A DNA stretch of 64,000 bases from Phallusia mammillata (GCA_003260075.1 QLIY01000574.1:1-64000); one strand, 5' to 3'. Positions 30,101 through 39,415 are shown, counted from the first letter of the stretch. Notes: generated by a model not told the origin, from the sequence alone. Made by a program: numbers and translations.

Positions 30101-32566
30101 AATTCCAACCAGTGAGAAAATGGTCAAGTGACGACTGCGTTCATGCGTGAAGCAGAGGCATTTTTTCCATGCGCCACTATCGTCAATCACTCCCATTGCG
30201 TCAGCTGTGCACTGAGCGAGCACAAATTTGACAAAAGACAGCATGTAAAAACATATTTGGGGCTGTAAGAGTAATTACTGAGCCGATTGCACTGAAATTT
30301 TTAACAGCCAACAAGGAGCACCCTATCCACAGCTGTTTAAAATTTCAGCAGGTTAAGTCTTGTATTTTTGACCTCATTAACATGTGAACAAACAAACAAA
30401 CAAATATTATATTTCTGACCTCATTAACATGTAAACAAACAAACAAATATTTGGGGGAAAAGGGGCGAAAATAGATATATACAACTTCAAGTTACAAAAT
30501 ACTTTAAAATACGCTGCAATGTACTAATAAAAAAAGTATGAAACTCCAGAATCATCTGCTTTAGCAAGCATAGCTGTTTTAAAAATGTCACGTTTTGGGG
30601 GGCTGTGGGTGAACCAAGGGATCCAAACAGGGTCTAAATTCGCATGGACCATCTTTAGACCAATATCTATAATGTGTGTAAATTTGAAAAAGTTTAAACG
30701 ATTCTTTCTTGACCAAAATGTGGAAACAAATGTGCGTTAGACGGGAACAAATATAGACAAAAACAATATGTGTCCCCTTCAGGGAAGGGGACCCATAATT
30801 AACAAACACATTTTGTACTGAAAATGTGGTTTGGTCATATGGCTACGCCACCAATAGATTGACCTGTAAACCGAAATAATGTGTATTTCTCCAAGCTGTT
30901 TATTGATAAAAGTAATTGTAAAAAGTTTTTTTAACATGGCTATCTATTATGTCATGTTGATAGAAATCACTAGCCCAGAATTTGCTTATTCGCAAAATTC
31001 CAACAGACGTTTTTCTTTTACAACTTATCATTGATAAAAATGTAGTTATGGGTCCCCTTCCCTGAAGGTGACACATATTGTTTTTGTCTATATATTTTTT
31101 TTTCTTTTTTTCCGTCCAACGCGGATTTGTTCCCACGTTTTGGTCAAGAAAGAATGGTTCAAATTTTTCCAATTTACACACATTATAGATATTGGTCTAT
31201 AGATGGTCCATGTGAATTTTGACCCCGTTTGATCCCTCGGTTCACCCACAGCCCCCCAAAACAAGAAATTTTTAAAACGGCTATATTGCTAAAGCAGATG
31301 ATTCTGGAGTTTCATACTTTTTTGATTGGTACATTGCAGTGTATTTTAAAGTATTTTCTAACTTGAAGTTGTATATATCCATTTTCACCCCTTTACCCCC
31401 AAATATTTGTTTGTTTGTTCACATGTTAATGAGGTCAGAAATACAAGACTTAACCTGCTGAAATTTTAAACAGCGGTGGATATGGTGCTCCTTGTTGGCT
31501 ATTAAAAATTTTCATGCAATCGGCTCAGTAATTACTCTTACAGCCCGAAATATGTTTTTACATGCTGTCTTTTGTCAAATTTGTGCTCGCTCAGTGCACA
31601 GCTGACGCAATGGGAGTGATTGACGATAGTGGCGCATGGAAAAAATGCCTCTGCTTCACGCATGAACGCAGTCGTCACTTGACCATTTTCTCACTGGTTG
31701 GAATTAAAATGTTACGATGTTAGTTATATTGCGCTGTAAACGATAATGTAGGCCAATTTATTCGTGTTTCGAAATGCAGAGTGACAACGCAGCACAATTT
31801 GTTACACCTGTGTAACGTGACTTATCAAACTGAAAGCGTTAATAAAACTGTTTCAGAACAGGTTTTGGACATAAAAACCCAGCTAAGCAATCGTGTTGTT
31901 GGTATGTAGAAAATATGACAAATGTCATCTGTGCAATTCAAATTCTTACCTACCATATGCATGCGCCATTCATCCTGTTACGAATTCAAAATATATGTGT
32001 GTGTGGGGACCCATTAGTCTTTGCTTGCAGAAACAATTATGTTATAACAGGCCACAAAAATATTGGTACCATACTGAATGTATCCATCAAATATCCCTTA
32101 CAATTATAATGAATGGTGCGTAAATATGGCACAGTTTCTGTAAAATGGAATATACAGGAAAACCATCATTCCAATTTAACAATGATTGTGCCCTATTTTA
32201 ACTGTTACCAAATCGCATATGCATATGTGTGGCGACCCATTAGATTATGCTTGCAAAAACAATTATGTTATACAGTGCCAGGAAAAAGATAGGGCCCCAA
32301 TGAAATGTAGGCGCCAAATATATATCCATTATAAATATAGTAAATGGTATATTTGATACATCGTTAAATATGATGTAGTATATATAAACAGGCAATATAT
32401 AGGAAAACCACTATTCTAGTTGATAATTGCATTTATATTAAAAATTGCATTACATTAGGCTGCTGGCAGACTGAAGAACTCCATTGCTGCTGCCCTTCTC
32501 ACTGAAATTTATCCTTCAACAGATGTACATGAAACTGTAATTCAGTTAGATAGAACCACCAACTAA
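145..32566 (+). CDS. CCDC162: CCDC162-like (DUF4549-type) large coiled-coil protein, 48 exons
   Basis: Protein of about 2,332 aa; the product has no established biochemical role. I joined 48 exons and every junction keeps frame: 145-278, 346-529, 591-814, 2206-2371, 2654-2774, 2833-3066, 3655-3820, 3928-4110, 4180-4290, 5775-5883, 6544-6632, 6803-6912, 7066-7205, 7271-7559, 7781-7947, 8101-8169, 8238-8354, 8416-8537, 8601-8706, 13786-13911, 13971-14173, 14233-14385, 15844-15937, 16005-16151, 16207-16364, 16789-16950, 17148-17238, 17355-17504, 18227-18383, 18446-18605, 18689-18868, 19139-19332, 19398-19480, 19578-19678, 19748-19855, 20202-20361, 20469-20677, 20757-20855, 21506-21647, 21707-21838, 21968-22027, 22395-22589, 28381-28526, 28694-28888, 28968-29111, 29169-29317, 29392-29543, 32459-32566. 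The N-terminus (MEHYEVSRGEKVKLLEEELA) resembles the DUF4549 start; the name is from memory of that family. Exons at 28694-29317 encode a charged coiled coil rich in E/K/R/Q, and the C-terminus is Ser/Pro-rich. The start is the first ATG after a pyrimidine-rich AG at 78-79, which could be a splice or trans-splice acceptor. The end of exon 21968-22027 is uncertain (alternative 22071). The intron after 21838 uses a GC donor. Confidence 0.75.
840..1130 (+). repeat. Degenerate MITE copy in CCDC162-like intron 3
   Basis: Carries diverged versions of the dispersed sequence that includes TTGGTCAAGAAAGA, followed by the motifs AAAGTTTGA and CACAGACCCC. Better-preserved relatives are at 12165-12400 and 31048-31300. 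The rest of the intron (815-2205) has no recognisable gene and includes two suspected contig joins. Confidence 0.4.
1591..1601. other. C-run, probable assembly gap
   Basis: Eleven C in intron 3, inside a MITE-like sequence. No clear flanking duplicate. Consistent with a 10-base placeholder. Confidence 0.5.
1981..2154. repeat. Direct duplicate (about 82 bp) on both sides of an 11-C run
   Basis: 1981-2062 and 2073-2154 are the same sequence with one visible substitution, separated only by C at 2062-2072. This is best explained by two overlapping contig ends placed side by side across a gap. Confidence 0.75.
4291..5774. other. 1.5 kb CCDC162-like intron without a recognisable gene
   Basis: No coding pattern on either strand. 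It holds a 10-C run at 4778-4787 (probable gap) and short repeats of an ATTCATGAATTG-type motif around 5560-5660. The rest is AT-rich unique sequence. Confidence 0.6.
8791..9146 (-). repeat. Two adjacent copies of a MITE end with two 10-C runs
   Basis: 8816-8967 and about 8998-9146 are near copies (both contain CTATATCTACCATCT, GTAAATTTCAGCCAA and ACGAGTCAGACAAACTTTGGGTAG). C-runs stand at 8806-8815 and 8974-8983. The family end, GGGGACCCAT in this orientation, also appears at 30780-30793 and 31048. Probably one element split over unmerged contigs. Confidence 0.6.
9178..10102 (-). CDS. Partial kelch-repeat gene, three exons, nested in a CCDC162-like intron
   Basis: Three minus-strand exons (9959-10102, 9425-9567, 9178-9325) join in phase and encode about three kelch blades, each with the double-glycine strand: YVTGG, YCIGG, YAIGG and FVFGG, with following W residues (NKWMRV, GVWNEI, GRWVYV). 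Kelch blades form beta-propellers that bind substrates in KLHL/Cul3 adaptors or other scaffolds. No BTB or BACK exon, start codon or stop codon is visible nearby, so it is either a fragment or its other exons lie outside what I can recognise. A run of ten C at 9466-9475 interrupts the middle exon between GVWNEI and LACVVLDG and shifts the frame. I think this is an assembly gap that has swallowed a few codons. Splice sites look intact (tttag/AT, G/GTAAAA, AACAG/GT, GG/GTAAGA), which argues against an old pseudogene. Confidence 0.6.
9466..9475. other. 10-C run inside a kelch exon, probable assembly gap
   Basis: The run separates GVWNEI from LACVVLDGNIYAIG of a kelch blade and breaks the frame. 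A normal blade would have several more residues between these parts, so sequence appears to be missing. Confidence 0.6.
9700..9923. repeat. Direct duplicate (about 106 bp) around an 11-C run
   Basis: 9700-9806 and 9818-9923 share ATCACAATTCCTACATTGTC through CCATTCAATTCTGG with a few substitutions. C-run at 9807-9817. This is the same pattern as the other suspected contig overlaps. Confidence 0.75.
10655..11645. mobile_element. Non-autonomous hAT element
   Basis: Terminal inverted repeats CAGTGGTTCTCAAACTTTTT and ...TTTGAGAACCACTG are typical of hAT elements. They are flanked by an 8-bp target duplication, GACTAAAT (10647-10654) and GACTAAGT (11646-11653), with one mismatch. There is no transposase reading frame. 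The interior contains a duplicated block with a 10-C run (10886-11325). Confidence 0.85.
10886..11325. repeat. Direct duplicate (about 214 bp) around a 10-C run, inside a hAT element
   Basis: 10886-11099 and 11111-11325 match from TTTCAATAAACCACTTG to CACCATGATCATT with a few differences; C at 11101-11110. Interpreted as two allelic contig ends. Confidence 0.75.
11845..11854. other. 10-C run, probable assembly gap
   Basis: Ten C between ATTA and TCAGAAAATG in CCDC162-like intron 19. No obvious flanking copy. Confidence 0.45.
12165..13735. repeat. Diverged 1.5 kb copy of the foldback-family arm
   Basis: It begins with the GGACACATATTGTTTTTGTC motif, continues through TTGGTCAAGAAAGAGCG, TGACCCAGCGGTTCACCCAC and a CCCCTTTAACCCC-type stretch. 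It ends with ATGTGGGGTCCCATTAG and ...AGCCACTCTTCTAGT at about 13735, just before the exon at 13786. The order matches one arm of the element at 29608-32422. No coding capacity seen. Confidence 0.6.
14386..14590 (+). repeat. Degenerate MITE fragment
   Basis: GGGTCTCCTTCC..., TTGGTCAAGACAG and GGTCTATAG match the internal end of the dispersed family in diverged form. Confidence 0.45.
14593..14723. repeat. Direct duplicate (about 60 bp) around a 10-C run
   Basis: 14593-14653 and 14664-14723 are the same sequence (TGTCTGGCTCTACCAAAAC to AATATGTTCAG) with one substitution; C at 14654-14663. Confidence 0.75.
14801..15731. mobile_element. Probable hAT-type MITE, weak target duplication
   Basis: Termini CAGGGGTGGCCAACCTGCGG and ...GCTTGGCCACCCCTG are inverted repeats of hAT form, and GCGGCT / GTGGCTCTT motifs recur inside near each end. 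Flanking octamers TACAAGTA and ATATAGTA agree at only four positions, so the target duplication is eroded. A 10-C run sits at 15048-15057. No transposase frame. Confidence 0.6.
17681..18106 (+). repeat. Compact MITE composed of both ends of the foldback family
   Basis: It starts GGTCCCTTCCCTGAAGGGGA and continues through the T-rich CTTTTTTCTGTCTAACGCGG stretch. It then jumps to ATGTGGGGACCCATTAGACT and ends TATATAGGAAAACCACTATTCTAGT near 18106, just as the right arm of 29608-32422 ends. It lacks the middle of the arm, so it is an internal deletion derivative. Confidence 0.65.
20045..20066 (+). repeat. Isolated hAT terminus
   Basis: CAGTGTTTCTCAAACTTTTT resembles the 5' terminus of the hAT elements in this window, but no partner end was found before the exon at 20202. 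Confidence 0.35.
20930..21400. repeat. Degenerate MITE-like sequence in a CCDC162-like intron
   Basis: Weak resemblance to the dispersed family (CATGAAATTTTGAAAACAACTATACTG and CTGCTCGCAGAAGCAACAATG-type motifs). No gene seen in the intron 20856-21505. Confidence 0.3.
22625..22769. repeat. Direct duplicate (about 65 bp) around a 10-C run
   Basis: 22625-22693 and 22705-22769 share GGGTCACAGGAACATAGAAT through GTGTACAA; the right copy lacks four bases. C at 22695-22704. Lies at the start of the large intron holding the RING-NHL gene. Confidence 0.75.
23014..28099 (-). CDS. RING-coiled-coil-NHL protein (TRIM-NHL-like, no B-box), nested antisense gene
   Basis: Twelve minus-strand exons join in frame to give 878 aa: 28069-28099, 27884-27922, 27415-27789, 27073-27350, 26851-27018, 26181-26378, 25926-26105, 25321-25859, 25020-25251, 24037-24297, 23760-23899, 23014-23209. 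Start is ATG at 28099, stop TAG at 23016-23014. A C3HC4-type RING lies at roughly residues 111-160 (CQIC, CFHSICQRC, then KCSVC in the next exon). No Cys/His pattern of a B-box follows. A helical coiled-coil stretch covers about residues 190-330, an acidic Ser-rich linker runs to about 600, and about six NHL blades fill residues 605-875 (for example IWICDMQNYRVQIHD, VIVPDYGRHCVKIYD, IYVVDECNNRISLF). The order resembles the TRIM2/TRIM3/TRIM32/TRIM71 class of E3 ubiquitin ligases, in which NHL blades bind RNA or protein. E3 activity is inferred from the RING. The whole gene lies inside one CCDC162-like intron (22590-28380). Confidence 0.85.
29608..32422. mobile_element. 2.8 kb foldback element with arms over 1 kb
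   Basis: Left arm about 29608-30793 and right arm about 31048-32422 are inverted copies separated by about 250 bp. Outer ends are CTAGAATAGTGGTTTTCC and GGAAAACCACTATTCTAG; inner ends are GGGGACCCAT and ATGGGTCCCC. Matching internal landmarks include CAGCTGTGCACTGAGCGAGC / GCTCGCTCAGTGCACAGCTG and AACAAACAAACAAATATT / its reverse. The arms differ by scattered substitutions and indels, so the element is not fresh. No open frame resembles a transposase, and no clear target duplication was found. It lies within the last intron of the CCDC162-like gene. Confidence 0.85.
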
Positions 32567-32980
32567 CAATTCAAGTCCAAAGACAACAACTATTTTAACT
32601 ATCTTTATTTCTTCTGACACGCTTCCATGGGAAAAGTTTTTTTATGAAAGCATTATAGCTCTGTTTTATGTGCTGTGGTTTGTCATATATTTTTAGAAGA
32701 ATCTACCGTACACTGTGTTACTTTTGTGTTTCATAGCATTAGCATGTTGATTTTATACTTTTACCTGCTGTGTATAAATCACTGTTTCATTGAATAATAA
32801 ATTCTCTTGTATGGTAGGGATGGATTTAATGTAGTAGACAAAATGAGCTTTTTGGGAAAATTTACAAAGATTTCTATCACAAACATTTACAAACAATCAA
32901 GCTTTAGGCAAACATTTAAGGTTCATAAAAATTGCAACATATCCAATTTACAATAATGGTCCAACAGCAGTAAAATAGTA
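32567..32980. other. Convergent 3' regions of the CCDC162-like and CFAP276 genes
   Basis: Only about 415 bp separate the two stop codons. A plus-strand AATAAA lies at 32796-32801, 230 bp after the CCDC162-like stop. A minus-strand AATAAA at 32609-32604 could serve CFAP276, in which case the 3' untranslated regions would overlap. Nothing else recognised. Confidence 0.55.
32796..32801 (+). promoter_or_regulatory. Polyadenylation signal of the CCDC162-like gene
   Basis: AATAAA 230 bp downstream of the stop codon and the first canonical signal on this strand. Confidence 0.55.
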
Positions 32981-35176
32981 TTAAATTGAGTAGAATCCAC
33001 CATCATGTCTTCGGGAGTAACCACGATTTGTTGCAGCGCTGTGATGACTTTCTACAAAAAAAATAAAAACAGACAAAAAATGTTATCAAGCTGGATGTTG
33101 TGTGTAATGTTCTAATAAAAAACAAACAATTTATTTGTTAAAACAATGGTTACACAGGACCTATGCAATCATTTAAACTGCATTTTGTTTGTGTACAGTT
33201 GGCATTGATAAAATTTGTTAGTTGTATCAATAATTATTACTGAAGTTGATGATATTTGAGAGAATGCTAGTTTTGCTAGTCTTTAAACTTGTTTTTAGTA
33301 AATATTCAGTCTAATAGGAACCAAAAGATCGTGAGTAACAACTGAAATGCCTCATTTAAAAGTTGCCAAAACTGAAACAAAATCTTTAAGTTTTGATAAA
33401 AAAATGTCACTTAAACTCTTATATGTTGCAGATAAATGTTATGTATGATTAGTAACCATTGCATTGAGGCATTTATTTTGTCTATTGGTCCAGTAGTAAT
33501 GAGTCAATAAGATTTTTTTGTCCCATATACCAAAAAATCAAGAGCAATTTTTAACTCAGTCTTTAAAATATATATCAGTGGTTCTTAACCAGGGGGGCGC
33601 CAGACATTTCCAAGGGAGGCGTGAGCCAAAAGTTAAATTAACTTTAATTTTGCAAGTGTAGTGTATTGTTTGCGACCACAAACGTTTTCAAAAAGAAATG
33701 AATATGATGATGCAATACCTTATGGCCTAACACAAATTTTGAGTAATGACATACGTGGCAAAGTTTGTCAGTTTAAAACAGGGGTCACCAATTTGTCACA
33801 TACCAACTAAAAGTGTCACATACCAACTAATGCACGTTTATTCTACCACAAAGAACTACAAAGGCAATTGTTCGCACACAATTACTATTCTTTGCTTTTG
33901 TCTGTGACGTAACAAACTGCTTTCAGATGATTCTATGCCTTGTAATCTTGTTCCAGGTAAAATTATTACTAAAATGTATTATGAATGTTTGCACAATCTT
34001 TAACGCCCCGGGGTCGTAATTAGGTGATCCCTAGTTTACAACAAACTTCTGGTAGTTCCATTGCTGCATGTGTTCAAAAAAAATGTCGTTTTTTGCCTGT
34101 TTCAGGGGGGCGTGAAGTGCCCGACAAACACCTTAGGGGGGCGTGGACAAAAAAAGGTTAAGAACCGCTGATATATATACTTAACAAAGTGGTGTAAGGC
34201 AGAAATATTTGCTTTAAACCAGTTGTTATCAACTAGTGGTCCAAAGACCTCTGAGTTATTGGCTATTTCCCAATTTATTGGTGGCAAATGACCTGAAATT
34301 AGTTAATAACTACTGCTTTAAGCCAAACTTTGACTAACTGTTTGTTTGAAAGAATAATATGTTTGAATCAAAATATGACAAAACTCTTACATAACCAGTT
34401 AGTATGAACAATTTTTATGGTAATGACCAAAAACGTTTAGCACTTTAAGTTGTTTAATGTTTGGCATAAAGCAAAGAATCTAGCTTTGAACCACATTTTC
34501 ACACTCTGTTACAGTATATTTTGCAGACTGAATTAAACTTTGTCCATGACCTAAAATACCTGAAAACTACTACAATTTGCCAATGCATGTGATGTTACTG
34601 CAGAGAGTTATGTTGACTTACGAATTGCTCCTTCAATACTATGCGGACTTTCATTCTTTGATGATTCAGTAAATCTCAGAGGGGGGTATTGTGGATTGAA
34701 TGGTGGTGGAACTTCTTTTTGACGATTTTTCAGCAGTCGTCTATGTTATCATCACAATAAAAATGGTATTAGCGTTTAATTTTTTAGACAAATAATATTT
34801 TACCCATGATTGTCAGTGACAGTTTCCTTTTGTGTCAATGTAGCATTATTTCCACTCAGAAATTTGTTGTGGTGGTCATACTGAGATTTAATAACAAAGT
34901 CAAGACTGTCATTAGGTGCTTGGGGATCAAAATGATATATTTCTTGGCGAGCACTTGCAAGTGTAGGTGTTCGGTTGAGGCGATTCCAAGGATTCATCTG
35001 TTGTGCTTCACTTACACTTTCATGGAAAGGGCTTTTCTAAAAAAAGTAATTTGTGGAACACAATGTTGAAACATATTCTACTTTACAAATTATTTTACCT
35101 GTGTACTACGTGTGCCAACGAAGTCATCATCATTTTGTCGCTGTGGAAATGGAAATGGGTCACGTCCAGATGGCAT
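32981..35176 (-). CDS. CFAP276: Cilia- and flagella-associated protein 276 (C1orf194 orthologue)
   Basis: Four minus-strand exons (35099-35176, 34804-35036, 34622-34740, 32981-33051) join in frame to 166 aa plus TAA; I recall the human protein as 169 aa. Matching landmarks in order are RDPFPFP near the N-terminus, [40 protein letters not shown], the Pro-rich [20 protein letters not shown] and the C-terminal [23 protein letters not shown]276 is a structural microtubule inner protein of axonemal doublets in motile cilia and sperm; in humans it is linked to a neuropathy. It is tail to tail with the CCDC162-like gene (about 415 bp between stops) and head to head with filamin (4.2 kb apart). The only large intron (33052-34621) carries a nested pair of hAT elements. 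Confidence 0.92.
33576..34170. mobile_element. Non-autonomous hAT element, outer copy of a nested pair
   Basis: Inverted ends CAGTGGTTCTTAACCAGGGG and ...GGTTAAGAACCGCTG carry a GGGGGGCG-type inner motif at both sides. The flanking 8-bp duplication is perfect: ATATATAT at 33568-33575 and 34171-34178. A second element (33779-34033) is inserted inside. It lies in the CFAP276 intron. Confidence 0.85.
33779..34033. mobile_element. Non-autonomous hAT element nested inside another
   Basis: Ends CAGGGGTCACC and GGTGATCCCTA are near-perfect inverted repeats. Flanks are GTTTAAAA (33771-33778) and GTTTACAA (34034-34041), matching at seven of eight positions. It must be younger than the element around it. 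Confidence 0.75.
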
Positions 35177-38100
35177 ATTTGCTGACAGCAAAAAGATAAT
35201 ATTTCAGAGCTTAATGCAAATGTATCTAAATATGTTTTACCAGTTAGTTTTTGGTACAGTGTGGAAAATATTGAAATACATATTTTTAAAATACATTTCA
35301 GTAATGGCCTGAAGTCTCTAGACAAGCTTACTTTCGGATGCAAAAAAGACACGTGACACAAGTAAATGAGAAATATAATGAAAGCAAAATTAATTCATAC
35401 GCAATAAATGGTAAATCTGCAGCAAAATAATCCAGAATGTAAAAAGTACATTTGCAGACAACAAAAATATTCGGATTTCTATTTCCCAACTTCAGCAGCC
35501 GTAAAGCATAAATTCGTTACTGGCAGTATAAATATTTAACCAATATAACATGGCAAACTCGGTCAAAACGTTTCTGCAAAACCAAAGACTCATGCCACTG
35601 CTGTATCAAATTCCACAGATTCACCCGCGTACCTGGTTGTCATTGACTACAAAACAGCGCTTTGTGTGGCAAACAATAGTTTAATTTTTTTTTTAAAAAA
35701 AAGGTTTCATTCGCATTTTCTGTGAGATAAAAAATGTATTACATTGTTACATCAATAACCTTTAAACACCTTTTTTACGTTTATAAATGTAATTACTGTT
35801 TCAATTTCAAAAAACTTATGAGGATACCTTTTCAATCGAATCATATTCACCGTTTTAACATCCTGCACATACATGTAAGTGCGACACGACAAGGAAGTTA
35901 TACGCGATTATGTGTGGTTCGCCAAAAGCATCGATGCCTTCCACAACCGATTACAGATTGTAGAAAATCCGTTGCTGATTTTTAGTTTATTATTGGTATG
36001 TTACCCCGAGCTCCCGAGAAAACTACTGAGAATCATTTTCATAAAAAACTATTAAAACCAATGGTGAAAATGATAGATTGCAAAGAAGTAATATTACGAA
36101 GCAAGTGTGAAGAATGTTCTTCAGCTCATCTTGTGTAGGCTAACCCGCAAACGATTTTAATGACCTTAATCATTATTGAGAAATCAGTCAGTTTTGTATA
36201 TTGGGGTAAAAACGCACTTCTAGATAGGCTACACCAATTATTTCATGTCATAAACTTTTGACTGGTCAGCGGGTAGCGATTTGAATGGTCGATATAGTAT
36301 TTTTTAAAGTTCGCGCGGCAAACAAAATTTTGGCCTTAAGCCCGAAATTTCGGCATCGCTAGTTTTTAGCTCCATGGGTGCATGCATGTAAGATTAGGAT
36401 CAGTAGTGATTTTTTAATTGAAAGCAACTGACTACAGGCCTATGGCTCTTTAAAGCTTTATCTCAAAAGGCGTTTGTTCTAAAATCTATTTGCGCGTTGT
36501 GCCGCTAGACATCTAGGCTATCTACGATTTATTATAAATTGTCATCCACTCATGCAGGTCAAAAAGTCGCCCACAAAATTTGCCATGGATTTAGCCTATA
36601 CACCACTTGTTTAAATAGTTTTTTGAGTAGGCTACTCCTTGTTTTACACAAGTAAAAAAGCAATGTTTCAGTTGTTTTCCATGATCCAGATTTTTCTTTA
36701 GGTGAACCCGCAATTACATGTGACGAATGGGCATCGTTATTTTCGGATTACTGTAATATAAGTTATTCGGATTTGCAGCGCTGTTATAATAAAAGGATAT
36801 CCAATGTAGCCTACGTAGTCGTTGGCTGTGAACCCTGTTGAAGAGCTTAATACAAATTATAGTCTTCAATTCAAATTAGTTTGGCACAGTAATCTTTAAG
36901 GGGTATAAATACCGCATACACAGCCTACATCTGTATCTATACAAATGCTATGTGTGCAAGAAACCTACACGTTATCAACCGACTAGACAGCGCACACGAC
37001 ACGAGGCCAGAGATGATGCAGCTGTTAAACGTCTGTTTTGAGAAATGACACATTTGCCATTGAACAGCCGCTTAGTAAGGCGCTGGATTTGGTACTGCCC
37101 GACTGCGGATTGTCAATCATGAAGCGAAATTATCAGGCGGTGTGTCAGTGTCTTGCTACCATTCCCAAAGGTGTTCGGCCCGAGCGGCGCAACGATTCAA
37201 GACTCAGTGTGGAGACAAATAAAAGCTGGAGTAAAAGGGGTCGTTACACGCAAAGAAGGGAATGCTGAATTTCAGCATACTGCCAAATGTTGCAACCTAT
37301 GTAATACAGCAGAATAGTTCTTTTCCATTGGAAATTAACTTTTACAGACAGCAAGGAAAACTTGGCGCTTGTTACGGAGTGTTAGATTTATAAGTGATAC
37401 AGCCAAACAGAATTGTTACAAATGTTCCTAAGTTGAATAAGGCGGCTTTATTAATGTTTATAGCAATTTATCGCTGATTTTAAGCTCTGAGGGGCGGTTC
37501 ATGCCGTTTGACAAGCTTTATACCAAATCAAGTCAGTGTCTTAGACCAGTGATTTTTAACCTGGGTGCCTCAAGACGGGGTACCGGAACAAGATTTTATT
37601 AACTTATTAAGTTTACATTTATTTTGAAACTCGCTATTGTAGAGGAGACACACGATGTTAAAATGTTCACCCCTAGTGTTGAAGGGTGCACGTGTTCTGC
37701 ATCCGCCATCTAGAGAGCATTTCTCTTACCCAAACTTGTTGTTAGGGTACGATCTACATTATAAGGCATGCAGTCATGCACGTTACATAATTGATGTGTA
37801 TAATTTCAAGTATGATTGCAAATATTTTTTTTATTTACATGAACACTTAACTTTCGATACTTAATTATAAAACGTTAAATGCAAAATTTGTTTTAAAATG
37901 ACTCTAGCTCTAGAAACACTAAACATTTTTGGTTAGTGGCGTGGGGTGTCGCATATTTTTTTAGTCATAAACAAGAGTGCGGTGCTCAGCATTCCATAAT
38001 AAAGAGTAGTCGCTATTCTACATTCACGCTTTAGGGCTGTCCCCCCAAAATTTATGTTATCTAGTTAGATTTATAATTTATTTTTTTAGCGGTACAAGTC

Positions 38101-39371
38101 ATACTGCAACATTGTAAGTATGCAGTACACAAACAAAGACGACTCTAAGTTAAGTATTTTCTTATTTGGAAGAACATATAGCCCAGTGCCAATCAAAGTT
38201 ACTTCTAAGTTATTTATTTTCCCAAAAAGGGAAAAACCAAAAAATGAAATAAAAGTTCTCAAAAAAAATTACTAGCGAAAACATAGAAAAACTATTGGCT
38301 AAAACAATCATCAAGCAGAAATTGCTGTGCAACGTCGAAACGGTAAGTAACGCATAAAAAATTAGAAGGGCACGATTGTTGAGTGAGGGCTATACGCGCT
38401 GCAGCTATATCGTCATCACAAGGGCTGTATGTAACTTGGGCTTACAGGAAAGTGAGGTTGGCGCATGTGGTATACTTATCAAAATAAAAATATACTTATG
38501 AAAATGCATATTTTGACTGTCATAAACCTATGTACCAAATGGCTTATAGCGCCACATAAATATCTCAGAGATCAACAATTTTACCCTGTCCCATCTTTTG
38601 ACCTTGTTCTTTCTACGCAACAAGCTTCTACAGCATGATAATTAATGTAATTCATGTTTAATGAAACACGAGATAATAAAAAATACTGTTTATCGATTTT
38701 TGGGATGCAGAGCTGAACGTCATCATTGACAATAAAAATTAAAAATTTGCTTACAGTAAAAATTAAGTAAAAGGCGATAAAGTTAACAATTCGCCATACA
38801 TTTAAACACAAAACCGTGCAATCCGATTGTTTGTCACAACGATAAATTTGTCTCCTGAAAGCGCCATATTTTTGAACATAAAAACTCAATCGGCAGAACA
38901 TAGAAGTTAATTAGTTTTGCCTGTACACCACAGGGGATTAATACAAACAGTTAGCTGCCTTATAACTGTCTGGTGCTTACATTTTCATTCCGTGTATAGT
39001 TTTTGAGGGTGCTATAGTAATAAATAAATAATTTCAATAATCAAAGTTGCTGTTTGCTGATATTTTATTTTGTGTGTAATCCATACGATAATATGACACG
39101 ATTTCTCACAAACTACTTTTAAACACTTATATTTAGTTAAATCTTACATTGTGCTCTACATAACCATGTATAAAAGAAGGATTGGTCATTGTAAATAAAT
39201 ATTACCCTCAATAATAAACTGTTGTTATGTTTTTATCCAGCAACCCTCGCCAAAATTGTCAAATTCGGGCGTGGAAAGTAGCCACACGGCCTGTAATAGT
39301 CGAATTAACAGCAACTGTGTAAACACTTGACTGCTTCAAGCTACTCGAGCGGAACGGTTTCGTGTTCTCGA
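35177..39371. other. Divergent intergenic region between CFAP276 and filamin
   Basis: About 4.2 kb with no exon I can support on either strand. It is mostly AT-rich, with a somewhat more GC-rich patch at 36950-37270. At 37547 a hAT-like terminus (CAGTGATTTTTAACCTGGG) begins without a clear partner. Regulatory elements for either gene may be here, but none is identifiable by motif alone. Confidence 0.5.
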
Positions 39372-39404
39372 CCAATCACGTCGGTTTTTGGAGCTGTATA
39401 TAAA
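39372..39404 (+). promoter_or_regulatory. CCAAT box and TATA box immediately upstream of the filamin ATG
   Basis: CCAAT lies at 39372-39376 and TATATAAA at 39397-39404, only 12 bp before the first ATG (39416). A TATA box normally sets transcription about 30 bp downstream, which would fall near 39427-39430, inside the assigned coding region. If this is the true core promoter, translation would start at the next in-frame ATG (39470, residue 19), before [13 protein letters not shown]. The CH1 domain would be intact either way. Confidence 0.5.
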
Positions 39405-39415
39405 CCGGTGCGAAA

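Noticed and set aside
37038-37268. Short open frame in the filamin upstream region
   Set aside because: It begins with TTG, not ATG, has no recognisable domain, and no convincing splice signals join it to anything.
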